DNA from: Modestobacter marinus
GTDB taxonomy: Bacteria > Actinomycetota > Actinomycetes > Mycobacteriales > Geodermatophilaceae
Direction: 5' to 3'
Assembly (NCBI RefSeq): GCF_011758655.1
Contig: NZ_JAAMPA010000001.1
Location: forward strand, 1,798,001-1,862,000
Length of the DNA stretch: 64,000 nt
The position numbers and the translations under genes are program-made. Below, one piece after another: positions 1-6,473 of the stretch (positions are counted from its first letter, which is position 1; each line of letters opens with the position of its first letter). The notes beneath the pieces were generated by a model that was not told where the DNA came from, did no database searches, and was given only the letters and a program-made list of their open reading frames with translations.

Positions 1-565
1 CCACCTCGTGCTGGTTGCGCAGGTCGAGGTTGGCCAGCGGCTCGTCGAGCAGCAGCAGCTCGGCGTCGTCGACGATCGCCTGGGCGATGGCGACCCGCTG
101 CTGCTGGCCGCCGGAGAGCTCGGACATCCGGCGGTCGGCGTAGTCCTGCGCGCCGACCCGGCGCAGCGCCTCGTCCACCCGGGCCCGTTCGGTGGCCGAG
201 GCGCGGCGCAGCCCGAAGCGGCCGCCGGTGACACCGAGCATCACCAGGTCGCGGGCGCGCACCGTCTCACCGAGCGCTGCGGTGTAGTTCTGCGGCACGT
301 AGCCGATCCGGCGGTCACCGCGGCTGGGGGTGCGGCCCAGCACCTCGACCCGCCCACTGGCCGGGGGCAGCATGCCGAGGAGGAGCTGGAACAACGTGGT
401 CTTCCCGGCGCCGTTGGGGCCGATGACCCCGACCACGGCGCCGGTGGGCACGGTGAGCGTGCCCTGCGACCAGACCACCCGGCCGCCGCGGACCACCGAG
501 ACGTCGTCGAGGACGAGCGCCGGTGGCTGTGCGGCGAGCCGGTCGGCCGTCGGGACGTCCGTCAC
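1..565 (-). CDS. Metal (Zn/Mn) ABC transporter ATP-binding protein, partial at window start
   Basis: ATPase that powers a metal importer of the ZnuC/MntA type. About 188 residues are visible; the C-terminus runs off the left edge. Walker A is at residues 49-57 (GPNGAGKTT), followed by a Q-loop (YVPQNY), the signature LSGGQQQR and Walker B with ELLLLDEP. The start is a GTG at 565 that overlaps the TGA stop of the upstream binding-protein gene (GTGA, 4 nt), so the two are translationally coupled. The permease is expected just outside the window to the left. The metal cannot be read from the ATPase; the His-rich partner protein favours zinc. Confidence 0.9.
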   Translation of the reverse strand, partial: MTDVPTADRLAAQPPALVLDDVSVVRGGRVVWSQGTLTVPTGAVVGVIGPNGAGKTTLFQLLLGMLPPASGRVEVLGRTPSRGDRRIGYVPQNYTAALGETVRARDLVMLGVTGGRFGLRRASATERARVDEALRRVGAQDYADRRMSELSGGQQQRVAIAQAIVDDAELLLLDEPLANLDLRNQHEV

Positions 566-1566
566 TGACCCCCACCGAGTGCGTTCGACAGCTGCTGCAG
601 CTGGGAGAGCTGCCAGGACACGAAGGACGACTCCCCGTCCGGCGCCGACTCGGTGACCTCGACGACCGGCACACCGGCCGCCTCCGCCGCGGCACGCAGC
701 TGCTCGGGGACGCTGCCCTCCGTCTGAGAGTTGTACACCAGGACGTCGACCTCGCCGTCGGTCAGCGCCGTCTCGAAGGCGGCGACGTCACCGGGGGCGG
801 GGTCGGTCTCGTTGCTGGCGGCGTCGCGGTAGCCCTCGGGGGTGGCGTCGGTCAGGCCGGCCGCCTCGGCGGTGTACTGGAACACGCTCTCCGTGGCGGC
901 GTACGAGCGCCCGGCGGCGGCGGACCGCAGCGACTCCAGCTCGTCCAGGTAGGGCTGCAGGTCGCTCTCCCAGGCCTCGGCCCGCTCGGCGAAGTGGTCG
1001 GCGGCGTCGGGCGAGAGCTCGCTGAGCTGCTCGGTCACCGCGGCGGCGACGGTCTGGACGTACTCCGGGGAGTACCACAGGTGCGGGTTGACCCCGCCGT
1101 GGCCGTGCCCCTCCTCGCCCTCGGCGTGCTCTTCCTCGCCCTCGGCGTGCGCCTCCTCCTCGATGCTGACCACCTCGGCCGCCTCGACGACGGCGGGGTC
1201 GGAGCCGGCGGTGGCGACGGCGTCGGCCGCCCAGTGGTCGTAGTCGGCCCCGTTGAGCACGGCCAGGTCGGCGTCGGAGAACGCGGCGATGTCCGCGGTC
1301 GTCGGCTCGTAGTCGTGCGGGTCGACGGCCGAGGAGGCGAGCACGGTGGTGACGTTCGCGCAGTCGCCGCCCAGCTGCTCGACGATCTCGCCCCACTGGC
1401 TCACCGAGACGACGACGTCGACCACCTCGCCCGGGCAGCTCGCCGCATCGGCCTCGCTGGTGGTCGTCCCGGCGCTGGTGGACCCCCCGCACGCGGCCAG
1501 GGTCAGCGTGGCGGTGGCGGCCAGGGCGGTGAGCGCGGGACGGCGATACAGGTCGAGGCGGCGCAC
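562..1566 (-). CDS. Metal ABC transporter substrate-binding lipoprotein, ZnuA-like
   Basis: Extracytoplasmic metal-binding protein of cluster A-I (ZnuA/TroA fold), 334 aa. The N-terminus is a lipoprotein signal peptide with lipobox LAAC at about residues 22-25. An acidic, His-rich loop (EEHAEGEEGHGHGG, about residues 145-160) precedes NPHLWYSP, the usual position of the zinc-gathering loop in ZnuA proteins. The GTG start at 1566 has an AGGA-type ribosome site about 8 nt upstream. It is the first gene of an operon with the ATPase. A Zur-like site lies about 40 nt upstream. Zinc is the more likely cargo, but manganese cannot be excluded. Confidence 0.9.
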   Translation of the reverse strand: MRRLDLYRRPALTALAATATLTLAACGGSTSAGTTTSEADAASCPGEVVDVVVSVSQWGEIVEQLGGDCANVTTVLASSAVDPHDYEPTTADIAAFSDADLAVLNGADYDHWAADAVATAGSDPAVVEAAEVVSIEEEAHAEGEEEHAEGEEGHGHGGVNPHLWYSPEYVQTVAAAVTEQLSELSPDAADHFAERAEAWESDLQPYLDELESLRSAAAGRSYAATESVFQYTAEAAGLTDATPEGYRDAASNETDPAPGDVAAFETALTDGEVDVLVYNSQTEGSVPEQLRAAAEAAGVPVVEVTESAPDGESSFVSWQLSQLQQLSNALGGGQ

Positions 1567-1603
1567 GGGAGGTCCTCACTGGAGCAGCTACTGGGAATGG
1601 TCG

Positions 1604-1618
1604 TCACAATCAGTATCA
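1604..1618 (-). promoter_or_regulatory. Candidate Zur box upstream of the metal-import operon
   Basis: Read on the minus strand the 15-mer is TGATACTGATTGTGA, which matches 11 of 15 positions of the commonly quoted actinobacterial Zur palindrome TGAAAATGATTTTCA. It sits 38 nt before the GTG of the binding-protein gene. The right half of the palindrome is the weaker one. Repression under zinc sufficiency is an inference from family knowledge. Confidence 0.4.
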
Positions 1619-1690
1619 CCCCAGCCGTGCGCCCGCGTCGACGTCACTGCCCTCACACCGTTCCCACCGGGCGCGACGCCGCCCCGGGGT

Positions 1691-1696
1691 TACCGT
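1691..1696 (+). promoter_or_regulatory. TANNNT -10 element of a leaderless proline-rich ORF
   Basis: TACCGT ends 6 nt before the GTG at 1703, which would place the transcription start on or next to the start codon. No ribosome binding site is visible. This layout recurs elsewhere in the window (dcd, pyrE, 4077, 50906, 56560). Confidence 0.45.
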
Positions 1697-1702
1697 CCCG
1701 CC

Positions 1703-2005
1703 GTGCCGATCCAGCCCGGCCGTACCCCGGTCCGTCCGCCGACAGCCCCACCGCGCCGCCCCCCACGGAGGCCGGCGCCCCGGCCCGGTGCACCGGCGCC
1801 GGAGACACCGCCCGGGACGCCGACTGCGCCGGAGCCCGAGCCCGGGACGCCGAGCGCGCCGGAGCCCGAGCCGGGGACGCCGAGCGCGCCGGAGCCCGAG
1901 CCGGGGACGCCGACCGAGCCGGAGTCCGAGCCGCAGACGCGGCGCGCACCGCCGCCGGACCGGACCGGGCCGGCGCGGAACGGCGGGGGCGTCAGGTCCC
2001 GGTGA
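1703..2005 (+). CDS. Small proline-rich repeat protein, hypothetical
   Basis: A 100-aa ORF starting at GTG 1703. Its N-terminus is Pro/Arg-rich, followed by units of PEPEPGTPSA and a basic tail ending GGGVRSR. It has no membrane segment or known domain. Support for a real gene is the leaderless-type -10 just upstream and repeats whose length (30 nt) keeps the frame. Against it are the extreme composition and open alternative frames on both strands. Its 3' end overlaps the convergent gene at 1992-2156 by 14 nt. Function unknown. Confidence 0.4.
   Translation: MPIQPGRTPVRPPTAPPRRPPRRPAPRPGAPAPETPPGTPTAPEPEPGTPSAPEPEPGTPSAPEPEPGTPTEPESEPQTRRAPPPDRTGPARNGGGVRSR
1801..1950 (+). repeat. Five tandem 30-nt units
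   Basis: Units begin with GGAG at 1801, 1831, 1861, 1891 and 1921. The third and fourth are almost identical (ggagcccgagccggggacgc core); the first and last are degenerate. They encode the PEPEPGTPSA repeat of the ORF at 1703. Confidence 0.8.
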
Positions 2006-2156
2006 CCCGGTTCTCCGGGTCCACGCCCGCCGCGGGGTCGCTGCCCTCGGCCGGCTGCTCGGGGTGCGGCGTGCGCCCGTTCTCGTCCTGGTCGGCGGGG
2101 GCGTCGCCCTCGGCGGGCTCTTCGGGGTGCGGGGTGCGTCCGTTGCTCTCGGTCAT
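1992..2156 (-). CDS. Small acidic hypothetical protein with internal duplication
   Basis: A 54-aa ORF that starts MTESNGRTPHPEEPAEG. The motif NGRTPHPE(E/Q)PAEG occurs twice, at about residues 5-17 and 26-38, joined by an acidic linker; the tail is VDPENRVTGT. It is polar and without a membrane segment, so probably disordered. The ATG at 2156 follows a G-rich stretch that may serve as ribosome site. It lies 37 nt downstream of rbsK on the same strand. I do not recognise the family. Confidence 0.5.
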   Translation of the reverse strand: MTESNGRTPHPEEPAEGDAPADQDENGRTPHPEQPAEGSDPAAGVDPENRVTGT

Positions 2157-2193
2157 GCCCGCCCCCGTGCCCCCGCCCGGCACGGTGCAACCA

Positions 2194-3117
2194 TCAGCCG
2201 ACCGGCGTCGCCGCGGGGGTCCGGGCGAGCAGGGCCTGCACCTCGTCGTCGTCCGGCAGCGCACCGCGCGCGCCCGCGCCGGTCGTCGACAGCGCCGCCG
2301 CCGTGACCGCGTAGCGGACCGCGTCGGCCAGCGTCTCGCCCCGGTCCAGTGCGCTGCTCAGTGCGCCGCAGAAGCAGTCGCCGGCGCCGGTGGTGTCCAC
2401 CGGCCGGACCGGCGGTGGCCCCTGCACGTGCGCCGGCCCGTCCGCCGGGACCACGAGCGCGCCGCGCGCGCCGAGGGTGACCACCGTCGACCGCGCACCC
2501 AGGCCGCGGGCCAGCTCCGCGAGCTCGGCGGGGGAGAGCTCGCCGGCGGGCGCGTCGGCCAGCTGGCGCAGCTCGTGCTCGTTGGGCACCAGGACGTCGA
2601 CCCGGGCCAGCAGGTCGGCCGGCAGCGGCTGCGACGGCGCGGGGTTCAGCACGACGGTGCCCCGGGTCGCGGCGGCCGCGGCGCGCACCGTGTCCAGCGG
2701 CGTCTCCAGCTGGAGCAGCAGCACGCCCGCACGGTGCACCGACTCCACGTCGACGTCCGCCGGGGTCAGCTCGGCGTTGGCGCCGGGCACCACCACGATC
2801 AGGTTCTCCCCGCCGTCCGCCTCGACCGGGATCGTCGCCGTCCCGGTGGGCGTGCCCTCCGTGCGCTGCACCCGCCCGACGTTGACCCGTGCGTCGGCGA
2901 GCGCGGCGAGCTGCCGGCCGGCCGCCGGGTCGGCGCCGACCCGGCCGACCATGTGCACCCCGGTGCCCAGCCGACCGGCCGCGGCGGCCTGGTTGGCGCC
3001 CTTGCCCCCGGGCAGGACCGCGACTGCCGAGCCGATGACGGTCTCCCCGCGGCCGGGCAGCCGGTCGACGGTCACCACGACGTCCTCGTTGAGGCTCCCC
3101 ACCACGGTCACGGACAC
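2194..3117 (-). CDS. rbsK: Ribokinase (PfkB family)
   Basis: ATP-dependent phosphorylation of ribose or a similar sugar in the cytoplasm. The protein is 307 aa, typical for the family. The N-terminal PfkB signature contains GGKGANQA (about residue 41) and the C-terminal signature has DTTGAGDCFCGAL with the catalytic Asp (about residue 245). The GTG at 3117 is chosen because GGGAGC lies 9 nt upstream and the protein then opens VSVTVVGSLNEDVV, as ribokinases do. No ribose transporter or LacI regulator is adjacent, so the in vivo sugar is uncertain. Confidence 0.9.
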   Translation of the reverse strand: MSVTVVGSLNEDVVVTVDRLPGRGETVIGSAVAVLPGGKGANQAAAAGRLGTGVHMVGRVGADPAAGRQLAALADARVNVGRVQRTEGTPTGTATIPVEADGGENLIVVVPGANAELTPADVDVESVHRAGVLLLQLETPLDTVRAAAAATRGTVVLNPAPSQPLPADLLARVDVLVPNEHELRQLADAPAGELSPAELAELARGLGARSTVVTLGARGALVVPADGPAHVQGPPPVRPVDTTGAGDCFCGALSSALDRGETLADAVRYAVTAAALSTTGAGARGALPDDDEVQALLARTPAATPVG

Positions 3118-3149
3118 GGTGTGCTCCCGGTGATCACCACCCGGCCAGC

Positions 3150-3662
3150 CTAGGAGGGCGGTTCCTCCCGCCGGCGCAGCGGCAGCAGGTACCAGGTGAC
3201 CAGCCCGACGAGGCTGATCGCGGTGCACACCGCGACCGCCGGCCACCGGCCGAGCACCACGTCCAGCACCAGCAGCACCGCGCTGACGACGGCGGTCAGG
3301 AGCAGGGTGAGCCCGACCATCAGGCACCGGTCGGCGAACTGGACGATCGCCGCCTTCTGCCGCCGCCGGAACAGCATCCGGTGGAAGGAGACGGGGGCGA
3401 TGAGCACCACCGTGGCCAGGGCGGTGCTGGTCATCGTGATCGCGTAGACCGTCGTCCCGAAGGTGCCCAGGTCGGCGAAGCGGGACTGGAAGGGCAGGGT
3501 CAGCAGGAAGGCGAACAGCACCTGGACGGCGGTGATCGCCACCCGGATCTCCTGCAGCACCTCGTTGACGTTGCGGTCCAGCACCTGGTCGGGCGTCTCG
3601 CCGCGGGCCTGGGCGGTCCGCTCGGCGTCGGCCCGTTCCGCGTCGATCCGTTTCCCGGCCAC
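3150..3662 (-). CDS. DUF6328 family membrane protein
   Basis: A 170-aa protein with a charged N-terminal helix (about 40 residues, many Asp, Glu and Arg) followed by four hydrophobic segments, including VLFAFLLTLPFQSRF, ATVVLIAPVSFHRML and LLTAVVSAVLLVLDVVL. The SRFADL and SFHRMLFRRR motifs fit DUF6328. Molecular role unknown. It starts at GTG 3662 and diverges from the DUF3140 gene across a 50-nt gap that holds a perfect 20-bp palindrome next to its start codon. Confidence 0.8.
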   Translation of the reverse strand: MAGKRIDAERADAERTAQARGETPDQVLDRNVNEVLQEIRVAITAVQVLFAFLLTLPFQSRFADLGTFGTTVYAITMTSTALATVVLIAPVSFHRMLFRRRQKAAIVQFADRCLMVGLTLLLTAVVSAVLLVLDVVLGRWPAVAVCTAISLVGLVTWYLLPLRRREEPPS

Positions 3663-3663
3663 C

Positions 3664-3683
3664 CGCCTGCGGTACCGCAGGCG
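3664..3683. promoter_or_regulatory. Perfect 20-bp palindrome in a divergent intergenic region
   Basis: CGCCTGCGGTACCGCAGGCG reads identically on both strands with no spacer. It begins 2 nt upstream of the DUF6328 GTG and lies 30 nt before the DUF3140 ATG. It is a plausible operator shared by the divergent genes; the cognate regulator is not evident nearby. Confidence 0.5.
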
Positions 3684-3712
3684 CAGTCGATCAACACCCG
3701 GGAGACCGCCCC

Positions 3713-4066
3713 ATGACCGAGCGCCAGGCCGAGGAGGCCGACACCGTCCGCCGCGAGTTCGGCGAGGCGGTGAACATGACCGCCGGCGAGCTGGAGGAGT
3801 GGCTGGCCACCGAGGAGTCGCAGTCGGTCGGGCAGAAGAGCGGCGGGTCGGACGAGTCCACCGGCCACGAGTCGGGCCGGCGGATCGTGCAGTTGCTGCA
3901 CACCAAGAAGGCCGACCTCACCGACGACGACCTGGCGCACATGCGCAAGGTGCACGGCTACGTGCAGCGTCACCTGGCGCAGGAGCCGGCCAAGGAGGAC
4001 GTCGAGACCTCCCGCTGGCGGTACAGCCTGATGAACTGGGGCCACGACCCGCTCAAGGGCAAGTAG
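3713..4066 (+). CDS. DUF3140 domain-containing protein
   Basis: A 117-aa soluble, highly charged protein. The VNMTAGELEEWLATEESQSVG segment near residues 20-40, the central ESGRRIVQLL and the end SLMNWGHDPLKGK fit DUF3140, a family sometimes described as DNA-binding-like but without an assigned role. The ATG at 3713 has GGGAGA about 7 nt upstream. Its TAG stop (4064-4066) forms part of the likely -10 element of the next gene. It pairs divergently with the DUF6328 gene. Confidence 0.8.
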   Translation: MTERQAEEADTVRREFGEAVNMTAGELEEWLATEESQSVGQKSGGSDESTGHESGRRIVQLLHTKKADLTDDDLAHMRKVHGYVQRHLAQEPAKEDVETSRWRYSLMNWGHDPLKGK

Positions 4067-4069
4067 CGT
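4064..4069 (+). promoter_or_regulatory. -10 element overlapping the upstream stop codon
   Basis: TAGCGT includes the TAG stop of the DUF3140 gene and ends 7 nt before GTG 4077, which would give a leaderless transcript of the methyltransferase operon. Confidence 0.4.
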
Positions 4070-4076
4070 CCCCGGC

Positions 4077-4823
4077 GTGCAGCGCAACGACCCGGCGCAG
4101 TACGACCAGCTGTCCGGCCACTGGTGGGACCCGCACGGGGGCTTCGCGATGCTCCACTGGATCGCCGCCTCGCGAGCCGGCCACGTGCCCCCGGCGTCCT
4201 CGCCCGGCGCCGTCCTGGTCGACCTGGCCTGCGGCGGTGGCCTGATGGCCCCGCACGTGGAGCGGCTGGGCTACCGGCACGTCGGCGTCGACATCGGCCT
4301 GGCCGGGCTGGAGGTCGCCCGCCGGCACGGGGTGCAGGCGGTGCGCGGGTCGGTGCTGGCCGTTCCGCTCGCCGACGGGTGCGCCGACGTCGTGACCGCG
4401 GGGGAGATCCTCGAGCACGTCGGGGAGCCCGGGCAGGTGCTCGCCGAGAGCGCCCGGCTGCTCAAGCCCGGGGGGCTCCTGGTCATCGACTCGATCGCGG
4501 CCACCCGGCTCGCCCCGCTGGTGGCGGTCCGGATCGCCGAGCGGCTGCCCGGCGGGCCGCCGCCGGGCATCCACGACCCGGCGCTGTTCGTCCACCGCGG
4601 GGAGCTGCTCGCCACGGCCGAGCAGCTGGGCCTGGACCTGAAGCTGGTGGGCCTGCGCCCGTCGGTGCGCGACCTGGTCGCCTGGCGGCGGAGACGGCGG
4701 GACACCGTGCGGATGCGCACCATGCCGTGGACCGGGATCCTCTTCGCCGGCTGGGCGACCAAGCGGCGGGAGCCGGTGGCCGAGCGGCGGGCGCCGGGCT
4801 CCGCACGTACGGTCGAGGCATGA
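4077..4823 (+). CDS. SAM-dependent methyltransferase (UbiG-like)
   Basis: A 248-aa class I methyltransferase. The SAM-binding motif I is VLVDLACGGGLMAPHVE (about residues 45-60), with motif II acidic GVDIG and the motif AGEILEHVGEP typical of UbiG/UbiE-like O- or C-methyltransferases. It starts LSGHWWDPHGG, also seen in UbiG relatives. It is followed, via a 16-codon ORF with overlapping start and stop codons, by a type III polyketide synthase. I infer that it methylates an alkylresorcinol- or pyrone-like product. The substrate is not proven by sequence. Confidence 0.85.
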   Translation: MQRNDPAQYDQLSGHWWDPHGGFAMLHWIAASRAGHVPPASSPGAVLVDLACGGGLMAPHVERLGYRHVGVDIGLAGLEVARRHGVQAVRGSVLAVPLADGCADVVTAGEILEHVGEPGQVLAESARLLKPGGLLVIDSIAATRLAPLVAVRIAERLPGGPPPGIHDPALFVHRGELLATAEQLGLDLKLVGLRPSVRDLVAWRRRRRDTVRMRTMPWTGILFAGWATKRREPVAERRAPGSARTVEA

Positions 4824-4870
4824 GCGTCCGCGTGCCCGCCACCCCCGACGCGCCGGGAACGGCCTGGTGA
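4820..4870 (+). CDS. 16-codon linker ORF between methyltransferase and polyketide synthase
   Basis: ATG 4820 overlaps the methyltransferase TGA (ATGA). Its own TGA at 4868-4870 overlaps the GTG start of the polyketide synthase (GTGA). It encodes MSVRVPATPDAPGTAW. The double overlap suggests a translational coupling relay; it may be no more than a degenerate remnant. No peptide function can be inferred. Confidence 0.35.
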   Translation: MSVRVPATPDAPGTAW

Positions 4871-5895
4871 CCGCCGCCGTCATCACCGGTTCGGGCCGGG
4901 CGCTGCCGGCGCGGTACGAGCAGGGCGAGGTCTGGGACGGCTACTTCGCCGAGAAGTACGCCGGGCTGCGGGCCGCCGAGCGGGTGTTCCGTGGCGCGGG
5001 CGTGCACAGCCGGCACGCGGTGGTCAACCCCGTCGACGAGGACGTGTCGCAGTGGGGCACCGGGGCCCGCATGGAGCGTTACGTCACGGAGGGTCTGCCG
5101 CTGGGCAAGCAGGCCGTCGCCACAGCCCTGGACGCCGCCGGCCTGGCCCCCGGGGACGTCGGTCAGTTCGCCGTCGCGACCTGCACCGGGTACGCCACCC
5201 CGGGCCTGGACATCCGGCTCTCCAGCGACCTGGGCATGCCGCTCGGGCTGCAGCGGCTGCTCGTCGGCCACATGGGCTGTTACGCGGCGCTCCCCGGGCT
5301 GGCCGCGGTCAGCGACTTCGTCACCGCACGGTCCCGGCCGGCGGTGCTGCTGTGCCTGGAGCTGACCAGCCTGCACGTGCAGCCGGCCGTCGCCGACCTG
5401 GAGCAGGTCGTCACCCACGCGCTGTTCAGCGACGCCGCCGCCGCGGTCGTCGTCGAGCCCGCCGCACGCCGGGGCCGGCGGGTCGCGGGGATGGTCGCGC
5501 GCACCGACCACGCCACCGCCGACCACATGACCTGGGACGTCACCGACCTCGGTTTCCGGATGGGCCTGTCCCCCCGCGTGCCCGACGTCCTGGCCCGGCA
5601 CGTGGCCGGCGTGGTCGAGGAGCTGCTCACCGAGGCCGGCCTCCGGGTCGAGGACGTCGCGGGCTGGGCGGTGCACCCGGGCGGGCCGCGCATCCTGGAC
5701 GTCGTCCGGGACGAGCTCGGGCTCACCGAGGAGCAGATGGCCGCCTCGCGCCGGGTGCTCGCGGAGCACGGCAACTGCTCCTCGGCGACGGTGCTGCTGG
5801 TGATCGACGAGCTCGGCGACGTAGACGGCCCGGTGGTCGCGATGGCCTTCGGCCCCGGCCTGACCCTCTACGCCGCCCTCCTGCTGCCGGCCTAG
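4867..5895 (+). CDS. Type III polyketide synthase (chalcone/stilbene synthase family)
   Basis: Homodimeric ketosynthase that extends an acyl-CoA starter with malonyl-CoA. At 342 aa it is typical of the bacterial family. The Cys-His-Asn triad is readable: Cys138 in VGHMGCYAALPGL, His271 in WAVHPGGPRILD and Asn304 in EHGNCSSATVL. The start is GTG 4867. The adjacent UbiG-like methyltransferase suggests a methylated phenolic lipid or pyrone as product; starter and chain length cannot be read from sequence. Confidence 0.92.
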   Translation: MTAAVITGSGRALPARYEQGEVWDGYFAEKYAGLRAAERVFRGAGVHSRHAVVNPVDEDVSQWGTGARMERYVTEGLPLGKQAVATALDAAGLAPGDVGQFAVATCTGYATPGLDIRLSSDLGMPLGLQRLLVGHMGCYAALPGLAAVSDFVTARSRPAVLLCLELTSLHVQPAVADLEQVVTHALFSDAAAAVVVEPAARRGRRVAGMVARTDHATADHMTWDVTDLGFRMGLSPRVPDVLARHVAGVVEELLTEAGLRVEDVAGWAVHPGGPRILDVVRDELGLTEEQMAASRRVLAEHGNCSSATVLLVIDELGDVDGPVVAMAFGPGLTLYAALLLPA

Positions 5896-5915
5896 CCCCA
5901 CCCGGCCCGGCCGCC

Positions 5916-6395
5916 CTACTCGTCGAGGGGCTCCGTCGTGCGGGCGTGCTCGACGATCACGTCGGTCATCTCGGTGAGGAACCGGCGGACGACGGCGAGC
6001 TCCTCGGGCGTGTAGCCCTCCATCGCGGCGGTGAGGTCACGGGCGAGCCCGCCGAAGTGCTCCGCGCCCGCCGCCATCGCCGAGTCCGACATCTGCAGCA
6101 CGACCCGCCGGCGGTCCTCGGTGTCCCGCGACCGGCGCACGTGGCCGACCTTCTCCAGCCGGTCCACCAGCGCCGTCACCGAGGCCGAGCGCAGCTCCAC
6201 GGCCTCGCCCAGCCGCCCGGCGGTGAGCTCCTCGCCGCGCCGGGCGGCGTCCATGATCGCCACCAGCGCCCGCACGTCCGTGCGGTTGAGCCCGTGCCGC
6301 TGGGCGAACCGCTGCCCGACTGCATCCAGTTCGACGGTCAGCCGGCGAAGGAGGAGTGCCAGCTCCTGTCGCACACGCACGTCGTCCTCGGACAC
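5916..6395 (-). CDS. MarR family transcriptional regulator
   Basis: A 159-aa winged-helix regulator. The wHTH runs from LNRTDVRALVAIMDA to the wing DTEDRRRVVLQMSDS, with recognition helix region LRSASVTALVDRLEKVGHV. GTG 6395 has GGAGG 6 nt upstream. It diverges from the MMPL exporter across a 78-nt region holding a clean inverted repeat, the usual arrangement of a local repressor of an efflux pump. Ligand unknown. Confidence 0.9.
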   Translation of the reverse strand: MSEDDVRVRQELALLLRRLTVELDAVGQRFAQRHGLNRTDVRALVAIMDAARRGEELTAGRLGEAVELRSASVTALVDRLEKVGHVRRSRDTEDRRRVVLQMSDSAMAAGAEHFGGLARDLTAAMEGYTPEELAVVRRFLTEMTDVIVEHARTTEPLDE

Positions 6396-6435
6396 CGCTG
6401 CCTCCGTTCGCGTTCGGCCGGATCCTGTCCTATTA

Positions 6436-6450
6436 TCTCGACGATCGAGA
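6436..6450. promoter_or_regulatory. Inverted-repeat operator between marR and MMPL gene
   Basis: TCTCGA-CGA-TCGAGA, perfect 6-bp arms with a 3-nt spacer, centred between the divergent MarR and MMPL genes. The flanking AT-rich TATTA and ACTAT look like promoter elements. Probable MarR binding site. Confidence 0.6.
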
Positions 6451-6473
6451 CTATCGACCACCGAAGGATCACC

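Noticed and set aside
1801..1950. 30-nt repeats considered as CRISPR repeats or iterons
   Set aside because: No spacers, no AT-rich or replication genes, and the unit length keeps a coding frame.
523..3153. Long plus-strand ORF of 876 codons
   Set aside because: It is antisense to the ZnuA-like gene, the small ORFs and rbsK; composition is Gly/Val/Arg-rich shadow sequence with no domain, while the opposite strand shows clear families.
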